From Phenylobacterium montanum (GTDB lineage Bacteria > Pseudomonadota > Alphaproteobacteria > Caulobacterales > Caulobacteraceae): 64,000 nucleotides of DNA. The stretch is from positions 558,001 to 622,000 of the forward strand of contig NZ_CP073078.1 of assembly GCF_018135625.1 (NCBI RefSeq), written 5' to 3'. The notes under the pieces were generated by a model, which saw nothing but the letters and a program-made list of their open reading frames with translations, made no database searches and was not told the origin of the DNA. Positions 30,868 to 38,763 of this stretch are shown here, piece after piece (the first letter of the stretch is position 1; every line of letters begins with the position of its first letter). Made by a program: the position numbers and the translations under genes.

Positions 30868-31572
30868 CTATTCGGCGTTTTCAAAATCGAGGCTTCGGTC
30901 GCGTACTCGGAGATCGTAGTCGCCTGGCGCCGTCTCGGTCACGAGGGCGGCTTTGCCTGGCCCGTCGAGTTTAAGCCACTCGAGTCCTTCCTCGAAGTTC
31001 AGCACTGCAGGTTGCCGATCATGCACTGCGGCGACCTCAGGTCCTGGCGGCCCGGTGATGAAGGCGAAGCTTTCGAGCGGCTCTGATTGATCTGACGGAT
31101 GGCATACATCCCAGATCCCGGCGAGGTAGCGAACCTCGTCGAACGCCTCGTTCGCAGCCCATGTCGCCTCCCAGCGCCGTTTTGGCGTCCCTCTTTTCCA
31201 GCCCGGGGGTTCGTCGTATTCGATAAAGGACGTGATCGGGACAAGAACCCGTCGGCGGCGGTATGCTTCGCGAAAGGCTGGCGCGGTATCGACGGTCTCG
31301 ATGCGGGCGTTGGTGCACATGTTCCGCCACGCTGAGACCGGCCCCTTGTGGAAGAAGGGAACTAGCCACCAGCGTCGCTCAATTGATTCGAGACCTTCGG
31401 CAGGATTTGCTGGATCGAGCGGCCTCAGGAGCGGCGCACGGTTTGTCGGCTTGATTGGCTGGTTGAGAGGCCGGTTGGATCTCGGTTCTCGGCGCACCAC
31501 GGGTGTCCGGCCAGTTCCATGCAGCTTCCACCAATCGTCAACGTTGATCCTGATCTGGAATTCGTTGCACAT
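30868..31572 (-). CDS. SOS response-associated peptidase (SRAP/HMCES/YedK family)
   Basis: SRAP-domain protein of 234 residues that, in the family, forms a covalent thiazolidine link to abasic sites in single-stranded DNA. Catalytic positions are present: Cys2 (MCNEFQ), Asn88 (NARIET), Glu118 (ITSFIEYD) and His184 (VHDRQPAVL). The sequence departs from the usual MCGRY and HDRMPVIL versions, so it is a divergent member. Base composition is visibly less G+C-rich than flanking genes. It is preceded at 13 nt by a small zinc-ribbon gene on the same strand, and a LexA box lies upstream of that pair. SOS control is inferred from the box. Confidence 0.9.
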   Translation of the reverse strand: MCNEFQIRINVDDWWKLHGTGRTPVVRREPRSNRPLNQPIKPTNRAPLLRPLDPANPAEGLESIERRWWLVPFFHKGPVSAWRNMCTNARIETVDTAPAFREAYRRRRVLVPITSFIEYDEPPGWKRGTPKRRWEATWAANEAFDEVRYLAGIWDVCHPSDQSEPLESFAFITGPPGPEVAAVHDRQPAVLNFEEGLEWLKLDGPGKAALVTETAPGDYDLRVRDRSLDFENAE

Positions 31573-31585
31573 GAGGATTCCCGGT

Positions 31586-31873
31586 TCAGAGGCCGATCCA
31601 CGCGGGACTCTTCAATCCGTCCGATTTGCCCCAGAGCCGAACATAACGAGAGCGGCATCGCAAACAACGCAGGCGAGCTGCAATCCACCACAGGCTGTGG
31701 CCACGATGCTTCCAGAAGCGCTGGCTGAGATGTTCGGGGGGCCACGCCGCCTGATGTTGGCAGCTATCGCACTCGATCATAATCGTGACGCCGTGGTCGA
31801 TGAGGACCCATAAAGGCCAACCCCGGATGTCCTCTGCAATCTGGTAGGGAGGTCGAGCGTTTGGTTCCGGCAT
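31586..31873 (-). CDS. Small zinc-ribbon-like hypothetical protein
   Basis: Protein of 95 residues with two CxxC pairs, Cys35/Cys38 (IECDSCQH) and Cys70/Cys73 (RLRCLRCRSRYVRLW), which could hold one zinc ion. Between them lies a Trp/His-rich helix (AAWPPEHLSQRFWKHRGHS). Similar short proteins are recurrent hypotheticals in alphaproteobacteria, but no function is known to me. It begins at ATG 31873, lies 13 nt upstream of the SRAP gene on the same strand, and has the LexA box GTTC-N7-GTTC 31-45 nt before its start. I infer a DNA-damage-induced two-gene operon; a nucleic-acid-binding role for the ribbon is a guess. Confidence 0.8.
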   Translation of the reverse strand: MPEPNARPPYQIAEDIRGWPLWVLIDHGVTIMIECDSCQHQAAWPPEHLSQRFWKHRGHSLWWIAARLRCLRCRSRYVRLWGKSDGLKSPAWIGL

Positions 31874-31903
31874 GCCTCGCCTCCACGAATTCGGCCGCCC
31901 AAT

Positions 31904-31918
31904 GTTCTCATAATGTTC
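31904..31918. promoter_or_regulatory. LexA (SOS) box
   Basis: GTTC (31904-31907), spacer TCATAAT, GTTC (31915-31918). This exactly matches the alphaproteobacterial LexA operator GTTC-N7-GTTC. It lies upstream of the zinc-ribbon/SRAP pair on the minus strand and of the 2'-5' RNA ligase-like gene on the plus strand, so it could repress both directions. Confidence 0.8.
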
Positions 31919-32011
31919 TCTTGGGCCAAAGTAAAATCCGAGCCAGGGCGCGAGTGAAACACGCTAATGTCCTGCCGCCAGCGCGCCTCGACGGCTGATG
32001 GGATCTGCGGC

Positions 32012-32602
32012 ATGTCGGAAAAATCGGCGTTTCCAATGGGGATGCGTTCCGAGCCGATGGCCGCCACCGGCCGACTATCGTTTGAAATATTGCCAGACAG
32101 CGCCGGCGTCGAGCAGATCGGGGACGCCGCGCGGCGGCTGAGGGCGGAGAACCGCCTGAGGGGCCGTGCGCTGGAGGCCGGTCGCTTTCACATCACCCTG
32201 CATCACGTCGACGACTATGTCGGCCTGCCGGCGGATGTGGTTGAAAAGATGTCCCGGGCTGCGGAGACGGTGACAGCGGCCCCGTTCGAGGTCGAGTTCG
32301 ACTATGCGGCCAGCTTTTCAGGCCGGCCTGGAAACCGGCCGTTCGTATTAGGAGGCGGCGAGGGGCTGAAGGCCCTAATCGCCTTCCGTAACAATCTGGC
32401 CGACGCGATCCGGCGCACTGGCGTCGGGCGCAAGCCCTCGGCCCAGTTCGTTCCGCATGTCACGCTGCTCTACGATCAACTGGTCATTCAGCAACGGCCG
32501 GTCGAGCCGATCCGCTGGACCGTGCGCGAACTCGTCCTGGTGCACAGCCTCCTTGGCCGAACACAGCACCTCCCGCTCGCCCGGTGGCCATTGAAGGGCT
32601 GA
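32012..32602 (+). CDS. 2'-5' RNA ligase / LigT-like phosphoesterase
   Basis: 2H phosphoesterase-superfamily protein with both HxT motifs, His60 (FHITLHHVDD) and His149 (PHVTLLYD), and an Arg/Lys-rich body ending RTQHLPLARWPLKG. Relatives act as 2'-5' RNA ligases or cyclic phosphodiesterases; the substrate is open. The start is uncertain: ATG 31967, 32012, 32042 and 32057 are in frame. 32057 gives the N-terminus closest to the family (GRLSFEILPD); 32012 has GGGA 8-9 nt upstream. It is divergent from the zinc-ribbon/SRAP operon with a LexA box between, which hints at shared damage control. Confidence 0.85.
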   Translation: MSEKSAFPMGMRSEPMAATGRLSFEILPDSAGVEQIGDAARRLRAENRLRGRALEAGRFHITLHHVDDYVGLPADVVEKMSRAAETVTAAPFEVEFDYAASFSGRPGNRPFVLGGGEGLKALIAFRNNLADAIRRTGVGRKPSAQFVPHVTLLYDQLVIQQRPVEPIRWTVRELVLVHSLLGRTQHLPLARWPLKG

Positions 32603-32604
32603 GA

Positions 32605-33177
32605 TCAGCCAGCGCCTTTGTCCGGCTCGCTGATGCGCGTGTCTTCGGCGATCCAGTTGTCTTCCCAGGTCTTGCCCCCGTCTGTGGAGAAGGACTGGGT
32701 GAAGCGGCAGAAGGTCGGGGTAATGTCTGACCAGACCCCGCGGACCAGGATCGCCCGGCCGTCATAGGTCTCCTGGTCATAGAACTCGCCGCGGCCGTTG
32801 CGAAACTCGCCGACGGAGGGCGCCCCGAAGCCGCCGCCGCGGCCGCTGGCGAAGTTCAGGCTCCACTGACGGGCGCTCGGATCGTACAGACGCACGCTGA
32901 GGCCCTCGATATGGCCGCCGGGTCCATCGGCTTCGAGTTCGACCAGATTGGCCCGCCCGCCCCAGATCGGCTTGACGGTCGAGACGCCCTCGTAGGTTTG
33001 CCAGGTCGCCGATCCGCTGAGGGGGTGCTCAAGCTTCTTCAGATGGGTCTTCCAGACCCCGATCTCGAAGTCGAAATCGTGGCTGCCGTCTCGCGGCGCA
33101 GGGGCTTCGGCGCGCGCGGGAAAGCCGCTGCAACCCAAGGCCAGAACAATGCTCATCGCCAAGCCTAACCGCGTCAT
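32605..33177 (-). CDS. Secreted DUF1579-like protein
   Basis: Exported protein of 190 residues. A Sec signal (MTRLGLAMSIVLALGCSGFPARA-EAPAP) precedes one beta-rich domain that begins HDFDFEIGVWKTHLKKLEHPLSGS. The pattern of HDFxxxxGxW, then YEGVSTVKPIWGG, RLYDPSARQWSLNFAS and an end like ISEPDKGAG, fits the DUF1579/lipocalin-like group of unknown function. ATG 33177 is preferred because GGGAGGA lies just upstream and the signal follows; an open frame continues to 33603 without similarity. It converges on the LigT-like gene with 2 bp between stops and lies downstream of the PQQ dehydrogenase gene. Confidence 0.75.
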   Translation of the reverse strand: MTRLGLAMSIVLALGCSGFPARAEAPAPRDGSHDFDFEIGVWKTHLKKLEHPLSGSATWQTYEGVSTVKPIWGGRANLVELEADGPGGHIEGLSVRLYDPSARQWSLNFASGRGGGFGAPSVGEFRNGRGEFYDQETYDGRAILVRGVWSDITPTFCRFTQSFSTDGGKTWEDNWIAEDTRISEPDKGAG

Positions 33178-33275
33178 GCCGTCCTCCCGGAAAGGCCGGA
33201 AGGGTTGCCGGATCGCCCTCGCGCTCAATGTCCAATCGCCGGAAATCGCGCCAGCCACTTGGCCGGAGGAGTGAG

Positions 33276-35240
33276 CTATTGCGGCAGGGCGAAGGCGACG
33301 ACCTCGTCCGCCGTCTTCGTCCTCGACTTGCTGTGGCGGCCCGAGGCGATCAGCACGTACTGGCGGCCCTTCCAGACGTAGGTCATGGGCGTGGCCTGGC
33401 CGCCGCCGGGCAGGCGGCCTTTCCACAGTTCCCGGCCGCTGGCGGCGTCGTAGGCGCGAAGATAGTTGTCCAGGCTCGCGCCCAGAAAGACCAGGCCCGA
33501 GGCGGTGGCGAGAGGGCCGCCGAAATTGGGCGTGCCGACGCCGCGCAGCAGGAACTGGGTTCCAGGGGCCAGGTCCCGCGTCGTGCCGATCGGAACCTCC
33601 CACAGGATCTTGCCGGTGCGCATGTCGATGGCGTGCAACTGGCCCCAGGGCGGCGGGTTGCAGGGCAGGCCGATTTTCGACGTCACCAGAACCCGACGCA
33701 TGCCGAAGGGCGCGCCGCGCATGGGGGAAATCTCCGCGTCAGGCTCAGCCGCCTTGGCCGCCGCCACCTTGTCGGCCGGGATCAGGGTGACCAGGTGCAT
33801 GGCGCTGGAGGTGTTCACATAGGCGACCTGCCGCGCCTCGTCGAAGGCCAGGCCGCCCCAGTTGGAGCCGCCGCCGGTGAACGGGTATTCGATCGTCCCT
33901 TGCGTCGAGGGCGGCGTGAACAGGCCCTCGTGGCGGGCCGTCTCGATCTGACGGCGGCACTGGGCCTTCTCCCAGGGGAACAGGCCAAACGCATCGTCGG
34001 GCTTGATCGTGCTGGGCGACAGAGGCTTGGGCGCGACCGGGAAGGGCTGGGTTGGAGAGAGAACCTCGCCCGGCGCCGCGCCTTGCGGAACGGGCCTCTC
34101 TTCGACCGGGATCACCGGCCGGCCGTCCTCGCGACCGAGGGTGAACAGCAAACCCTGCTTGGTCGGCTGCAGCACGGCGGGGCGGGGCGCGCCGTTCCAG
34201 GCCACCATGGCCAGGGTCGGCTGGGCCGGATTGTCGTAGTCCCAGACGTCGTGATGCACGGTCTTGAACGCCCAGGCTTTGCGGCCGGTCTGGATGTCCA
34301 GGGCCACGACGGAATCGGCGTCGCCGTCGTCCCCCTTGCGCAGGCCGCCCCAGAAGTCGGGACTGGGGCTGGTGGTCGGCAGGAAGACCAGGCCGCGCGC
34401 TTCGTCGACCGACATCGGCGCCCAGACATTGGCCGCGCCCGCGACCACCTCCTTGGGCGCGCTGGCCAGCGGGTCCCAGGTCCAGAGCGGTGCGCCGGTG
34501 CGGGCGTCAAAGGCGCGCACCGCGCCCGAGACTTCCTGGACGCGCTGGTTGTCGTCGATCGACGAGCCGACCACCACCACGCCGCGGGCGACGACCGGTG
34601 GCGAGGTGATCTGCATCTCCCCGTCTCGGTTCAGCTTCACGCCCTTGGCCACATCGACGGCGCCGCCCTGGCCGAACCCGGGGCAGGCGCGTCCTGTGGC
34701 GGCGTCCAGGGCGACGAGGCGCCGGTCGTTGGTGTTCAGGAATATCCGCTCGGCGCAGGGCTCGCCCGTCCGCGGCTCCGGGTCGCGCCAGTAGGCGACA
34801 CCCCGGCAGTTGGTCTCGTTGGGATAGTGGACCTTGGGGTCGATCCTGGGGTCATAGGCCCATATCCGCTGACCCGTGCCTGGATCGACGGCGAACACCT
34901 CGTTGAACGGCGAACAGACATAGACCCGCCCGCCGGCCATGATGGGCGTGTTCTCGAACGCGGAATGGCCGATGTCGGCGGCGTGCGAGACAAGATCGCC
35001 GGTGGAGAACCGCCAGGCGGGTTTCAGCGCTGCGACGTTCTGCGGCGTGATCTGGCGGGCGGGCGAGAACCGCTGGCCGCCCTGGTCGCCGCCATAGACG
35101 GGCCAATCGCGGTCGGGTTCAGGCGCAAGCCGCGCGGGCCTTGGCGTGCAGGCCGCGAGCGCAACCGCACCGGCCAAGACCATGGCCAATCGGGCGGATC
35201 GGCCCAGCGCTCTACGTCGCAAGTCCTCGAACGTCGCCAT
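33276..35240 (-). CDS. PQQ-dependent dehydrogenase, lipoprotein form
   Basis: Quinoprotein dehydrogenase of about 654 residues that oxidises a sugar or alcohol in the periplasm and passes electrons to ubiquinone or a cytochrome. It has an eight-bladed propeller with repeats such as DWPVYGGDQGGQRFSPARQIT, AAFDARTGAPLWTWDP, VVALDIQTGRKAWAFKTVHHD and GGGSNWGGLAFDEARQVAYV. The N-terminus is a lipoprotein signal (LAGAVALAACTPRP), not the five helices of E. coli Gcd, so the enzyme is lipid-anchored. Start at ATG 35240 or 35246 (two adjacent ATGs). It resembles glucose/quinate-type enzymes most, but the substrate is not certain. PQQ synthesis genes are not in the window. Confidence 0.88.
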   Translation of the reverse strand: MATFEDLRRRALGRSARLAMVLAGAVALAACTPRPARLAPEPDRDWPVYGGDQGGQRFSPARQITPQNVAALKPAWRFSTGDLVSHAADIGHSAFENTPIMAGGRVYVCSPFNEVFAVDPGTGQRIWAYDPRIDPKVHYPNETNCRGVAYWRDPEPRTGEPCAERIFLNTNDRRLVALDAATGRACPGFGQGGAVDVAKGVKLNRDGEMQITSPPVVARGVVVVGSSIDDNQRVQEVSGAVRAFDARTGAPLWTWDPLASAPKEVVAGAANVWAPMSVDEARGLVFLPTTSPSPDFWGGLRKGDDGDADSVVALDIQTGRKAWAFKTVHHDVWDYDNPAQPTLAMVAWNGAPRPAVLQPTKQGLLFTLGREDGRPVIPVEERPVPQGAAPGEVLSPTQPFPVAPKPLSPSTIKPDDAFGLFPWEKAQCRRQIETARHEGLFTPPSTQGTIEYPFTGGGSNWGGLAFDEARQVAYVNTSSAMHLVTLIPADKVAAAKAAEPDAEISPMRGAPFGMRRVLVTSKIGLPCNPPPWGQLHAIDMRTGKILWEVPIGTTRDLAPGTQFLLRGVGTPNFGGPLATASGLVFLGASLDNYLRAYDAASGRELWKGRLPGGGQATPMTYVWKGRQYVLIASGRHSKSRTKTADEVVAFALPQ

Positions 35241-35445
35241 GGCCATCGCCCGCACCTTCGGATCCCTCGCCCATAGCGCGTGCGGGCGTCCAGCGCAAAG
35301 CCTCGACCACGGCGGCCGGCAACATGCCTGTCCCCAAGCTGACGAAGTTGTTACCAGCAATATGCGCCGCAAAACGGGGCAGTTGCGAGCTTCACTGGAG
35401 TTTTCGTGAAAAACGGCCCGGACAAATAGGAACCAAACAGGTCCC

Positions 35446-35469
35446 AGGCGCCCTTATCAACCGGCGCCT
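35446..35469. promoter_or_regulatory. Hairpin in leader of the glycosyltransferase/trehalose cluster
   Basis: AGGCGCC (35446-35452) and GGCGCCT (35463-35469) form a 7-bp stem with a 10-nt loop about 50 nt before the ATG at 35520. The 279-bp region between the divergent genes has no open gene and should hold both promoters. An AGGAGG ribosome site at 35507-35512 serves the ATG with 7-nt spacing. Confidence 0.4.
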
Positions 35470-35519
35470 TTGAGATCAATTCATAAAGGGGTCGTGTTGT
35501 GTGTTCAGGAGGTTAGGTG

Positions 35520-36608
35520 ATGCGCATAGCTCAGGTCGCGCCGTTGTATGAGTCTGTTCCGCCAAAGCTTTACGGCGGCACCGAACGCGTGGTCGCCTAT
35601 CTCTGCGACGCCCTGGTTGATCTCGGGCACGAAGTGACCCTGTTCGCTGCGGCGGACGCCGATACCCGCGCCGTTCTTGCGCCCATGCGCGACCGGGCCA
35701 TCCGTCTGGACCCGGCGCCTTGGAAATCGGATCTCGCAGCGCACATGTCGATGCTGGACCGGCTGCGCCAGGCGCAGGACCGGTTCGACATCATCCATTT
35801 CCACACCGAATTGCTGCACTTTCCGATGTTCGAGGAGGTAGCGGGGCGCACCCTGACCACGTTGCATCTGCGCATGGACGCCAAAGACCTGGGGGGCGCC
35901 TATCGCCGTTGGGCGAAGTTCCCCCTGGTGTCCATTTCCAACGCCCAGCGCACCTATATGCCCTTCGCCAACTGGGCCGGCACCGTCTATCACGGCCTGG
36001 CCCCTGACTGCTGCCGCTTCAGCCCCGAACCTAGGGGATATTTGGCTTTCCTCGGCCGCATGTCGCGCGAAAAGCGGCCCGATCGGGCGATCGAGATCGC
36101 CAAGGCGCTGGGCATGCCGCTGAAGATGGCCGCCAAGATCGGTGTGGATGACGAAATCTATTTCCGCACCGAGATCGAACCCTTGCTGGACCACCCCCTG
36201 ATCGAGTTCGTGGGCGAAATCGACGAGGCGCAAAAGTCCGATTTCCTTGGCGGCGCGGAGGCGCTGCTGTTTCCGATCGACTGGCCCGAACCGTTCGGCC
36301 TGGTGATGATCGAGGCCATGGCCTGTGGCACGCCCGTGATCGCGTTCGATTGCGGCTCGGCGCCCGAGGTGGTCGATCATGGCGTCACGGGATTTGTGGT
36401 CCGTGACGTGCGCGGCGCCATGGAGGCGGTCCGCGCAGCCAGGCGGCTGGACCGGCGCGAAATTCGAAAGCGGTTCGACCGGCGTTTCTCGGCCGCGGCG
36501 ATGGCGCGCGGATACCTCGATCTCTACGCCGAGCGGCTCGCGCGCCAGCCATTCGCCCCCGAGGCCAGCGCTCCCTCCGCCAAGGCCCCGCTCGTCAGGA
36601 TTGCATAG
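35520..36608 (+). CDS. Glycosyltransferase family 4 protein
   Basis: GT-B glycosyltransferase of 362 residues. N-terminal acceptor region MRIAQVAPLYESVPPKLYGGTERVV contains the glycine loop of GT4 enzymes; the donor domain has GRMSREKRPDRAIEIAKAL and the E-x7-E motif in EPFGLVMIEAMACGTPVIAFD. The ATG at 35520 has a near-perfect AGGAGG site 7 nt away; a GTG at 35517 is also in frame. It begins a same-direction run with a glycoside hydrolase and otsB/otsA. Donor and acceptor are unknown; the neighbours suggest an alpha-glucan or compatible-solute pathway. Confidence 0.92.
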   Translation: MRIAQVAPLYESVPPKLYGGTERVVAYLCDALVDLGHEVTLFAAADADTRAVLAPMRDRAIRLDPAPWKSDLAAHMSMLDRLRQAQDRFDIIHFHTELLHFPMFEEVAGRTLTTLHLRMDAKDLGGAYRRWAKFPLVSISNAQRTYMPFANWAGTVYHGLAPDCCRFSPEPRGYLAFLGRMSREKRPDRAIEIAKALGMPLKMAAKIGVDDEIYFRTEIEPLLDHPLIEFVGEIDEAQKSDFLGGAEALLFPIDWPEPFGLVMIEAMACGTPVIAFDCGSAPEVVDHGVTGFVVRDVRGAMEAVRAARRLDRREIRKRFDRRFSAAAMARGYLDLYAERLARQPFAPEASAPSAKAPLVRIA

Positions 36609-36618
36609 ACGACGCCCG

Positions 36619-38763
36619 ATGGACGATCACTCCGGCCATGTCGGCACGGTCGAAGAGAGCGCGGTCACCACCAGCGCCGAACTGCTGTCGCTCAAGGACG
36701 GCGGTGTCTTTCTGGTGGCCGACAGCCAGGGGGACATTGTCGGCGCCGCCGACGGCATGTTCGACAACGACACGCGCATCCTCTCGCAATTCGTGTTCCT
36801 GGTGGGCGATGTGAAGCCGGCGCCGCTGTCGCACGGCCTGTCAAAGGACAACGCCGTCTTCACCTGTCACGGCGCCAACCGCACCCTGCCGCCGGTCGGG
36901 GAGCGCAACACGCCGCGCGGCGTGGTTCACATAGAGCGCAAGCGGACCCTTTGGCGGGGGCGGATGTTCGAGCGGATCCGCTGCACCAATTTCGGCCTGG
37001 ACGAGGTCATGCTGCCGATCTCGTTCGACTATGCGGCCGACTTCGCCGACATGTTCGAGGTGCGCGGCGTCAAGCGTCCGGCGCGGGGGCAGCTATTCCC
37101 GACAGACACCGACGGCCGGCGGGCCGTGTTCGGCTACCAGGGCCTGGACGGTGAGACGCGGCGCAGCGCGTTGGTTTTTTCCGAGCCCCCATGGCGAATG
37201 ACCACACATCGCGCGGACTTCATGTTCTCTCTGCCGTCCGAGGGGCGCCTGGACCTGCATATCGAGGCGGGCCAACTTGTCGACGAGGTTCCGTCGGCCG
37301 AGCGGTTCGCCGCAGCGGTTTCAGGCGCCAGACGCGCCATCGTCGAGCGGCGGAGGCGGGGCGCCGGCCTGGTTTGCTCCGACCACGCCTTCGCCGCCTG
37401 GATCGAGCAGTCCAGGGCCGACATCTCCCTCTTGACCACGGACCTGGAGACCGGGGCCTATCCCTTCGCCGGCATACCCTGGTTCTCGACCCCGTTCGGC
37501 CGTGACGGCATCCTGACCAGCTGGCAGATGCTTTGGCTGGATCCGTCCCTGGCCAAGGGCGTGCTGACCTATCTCGCCAAACGGCAGGCCACGGCCATGT
37601 CGCGCTTTCAGGACAGCGAGCCGGGCAAGATCATGCACGAGACCCGCAAGGGCGAGATGGCCGCCCTGGGCGAGGTGCCGTTCGGCCTCTACTACGGTGG
37701 GGTCGACACCACCCCGTTGTTCGTCGCCCTGGCCGGGGCCTATCTGCAGCGCACCGACGACGTGGCCCTGATCGATGCGATCTGGCCGGCGGTATGCAAG
37801 GCCATGGCCTGGATCGAGACCTATGGCGATTCCAACGGCGACGGCCTGATCGACTACCAGCGCGGGGCCGAATCCGGCCTGACCAACCAGGGCTGGAAGG
37901 ACAGCGAGGATTCGGTTTTCCACGCCGATGGCCGGTTGCCGCAGGGGCCCGTGGCCCTGGTCGAGGTGCAGGGCTACGCCTATGCGGCCTACCGGGCCAT
38001 GGCCCAGATGGCCGAACGCCTGGCCGAGGACGACCCGGAAGTGTGGAACCGCAAGGCCGAGGTGCTCCGAGAACGGGTCGAGGAGCGGTTCTGGATGGCG
38101 GAGCACGGCTACTACGGCATTGCGATCGACGGGGAGGGCGAGCTCTGCGCCACCGAAACCAGCAACGCCGGCCACCTGTTGTTCTCCGGCCTGCCGGACA
38201 TGCACCGGGCGGGACAGGTGATCCGCCGCCTGCGCTCGCCTGATTTCGACAGCGGCTGGGGGTTGCGCACGGTGGCCGTCGGGGCGTCGCGCTACAATCC
38301 GATGAGCTATCACAACGGCTCGGTCTGGCCGCACGACACCAGCCTCTGCATCGCCGGCATGGCCCGCTATGGCGAGCGGCTGGGTCCGGTGAAGCTTCTG
38401 GACGACCTCCTGCAGGCGTCGCAGACCTTCAACCTGCGCATGCCCGAACTGTTCTGCGGTTTTGCGCGCGAGATGGGCGAGCCGCCGATCGCCTATCCCG
38501 TGGCCTGCGTACCCCAGGCCTGGGCGGCGGCCTCGGTGTTCCTGATCCTCCAGGCATGCCTCGGCATCAATATCAGTGCGGCGCGCCGCGAGGTGCGGCT
38601 GATCCGCCCCATGCTGCCCATGGGCGTCGAGGGGCTGACACTCCAGGGAATCGAAATCGGCGACGCCAGGGTCAGCCTCAGCCTGCGCCGGCACGAAGGC
38701 GGGGTGTCCGTCACGCCTGAGGCGGGCTCGGACCGCTCGATCGCCGTGGTGCTGCAGAGTTGA
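36619..38763 (+). CDS. Amylo-alpha-1,6-glucosidase-like / glycogen debranching-type hydrolase
   Basis: Glycoside hydrolase of 714 residues. An N-terminal glycogen-debranching-type beta domain (DGGVFLVADSQGDIVGAADG, NDTRILSQFVFLVGD, to about 230) is joined to an (alpha/alpha)6 toroid. Catalytic region candidates are WFSTPFGRDGILTSWQMLW (Asp in GRDG) and YDSNGDGLIDYQRG-type loops, with YHNGSVWPHDTSLC further on. This layout matches proteins annotated as amylo-alpha-1,6-glucosidase or trehalose/maltooligosyl-type hydrolases. ATG 36619 lies 10 nt after the glycosyltransferase stop; its own stop overlaps the otsB TTG (TTGA), so these genes are coupled. Exact substrate not established. Confidence 0.87.
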   Translation: MDDHSGHVGTVEESAVTTSAELLSLKDGGVFLVADSQGDIVGAADGMFDNDTRILSQFVFLVGDVKPAPLSHGLSKDNAVFTCHGANRTLPPVGERNTPRGVVHIERKRTLWRGRMFERIRCTNFGLDEVMLPISFDYAADFADMFEVRGVKRPARGQLFPTDTDGRRAVFGYQGLDGETRRSALVFSEPPWRMTTHRADFMFSLPSEGRLDLHIEAGQLVDEVPSAERFAAAVSGARRAIVERRRRGAGLVCSDHAFAAWIEQSRADISLLTTDLETGAYPFAGIPWFSTPFGRDGILTSWQMLWLDPSLAKGVLTYLAKRQATAMSRFQDSEPGKIMHETRKGEMAALGEVPFGLYYGGVDTTPLFVALAGAYLQRTDDVALIDAIWPAVCKAMAWIETYGDSNGDGLIDYQRGAESGLTNQGWKDSEDSVFHADGRLPQGPVALVEVQGYAYAAYRAMAQMAERLAEDDPEVWNRKAEVLRERVEERFWMAEHGYYGIAIDGEGELCATETSNAGHLLFSGLPDMHRAGQVIRRLRSPDFDSGWGLRTVAVGASRYNPMSYHNGSVWPHDTSLCIAGMARYGERLGPVKLLDDLLQASQTFNLRMPELFCGFAREMGEPPIAYPVACVPQAWAAASVFLILQACLGINISAARREVRLIRPMLPMGVEGLTLQGIEIGDARVSLSLRRHEGGVSVTPEAGSDRSIAVVLQS

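Noticed and set aside
33228-35276. 682-codon open frame on + strand opposite the PQQ dehydrogenase
   Set aside because: High-G+C genes often leave long antisense frames. The translation is His/Gly/Arg-rich low-complexity with no recognisable domain, while the minus strand encodes a clear quinoprotein.
35429-35453. GGAAC before the trehalose cluster as a general-stress EcfG promoter
   Set aside because: At the expected 16-17 nt spacing the -10 reads GCCC or CCCT, not CGTT, so the match is only the -35 half.
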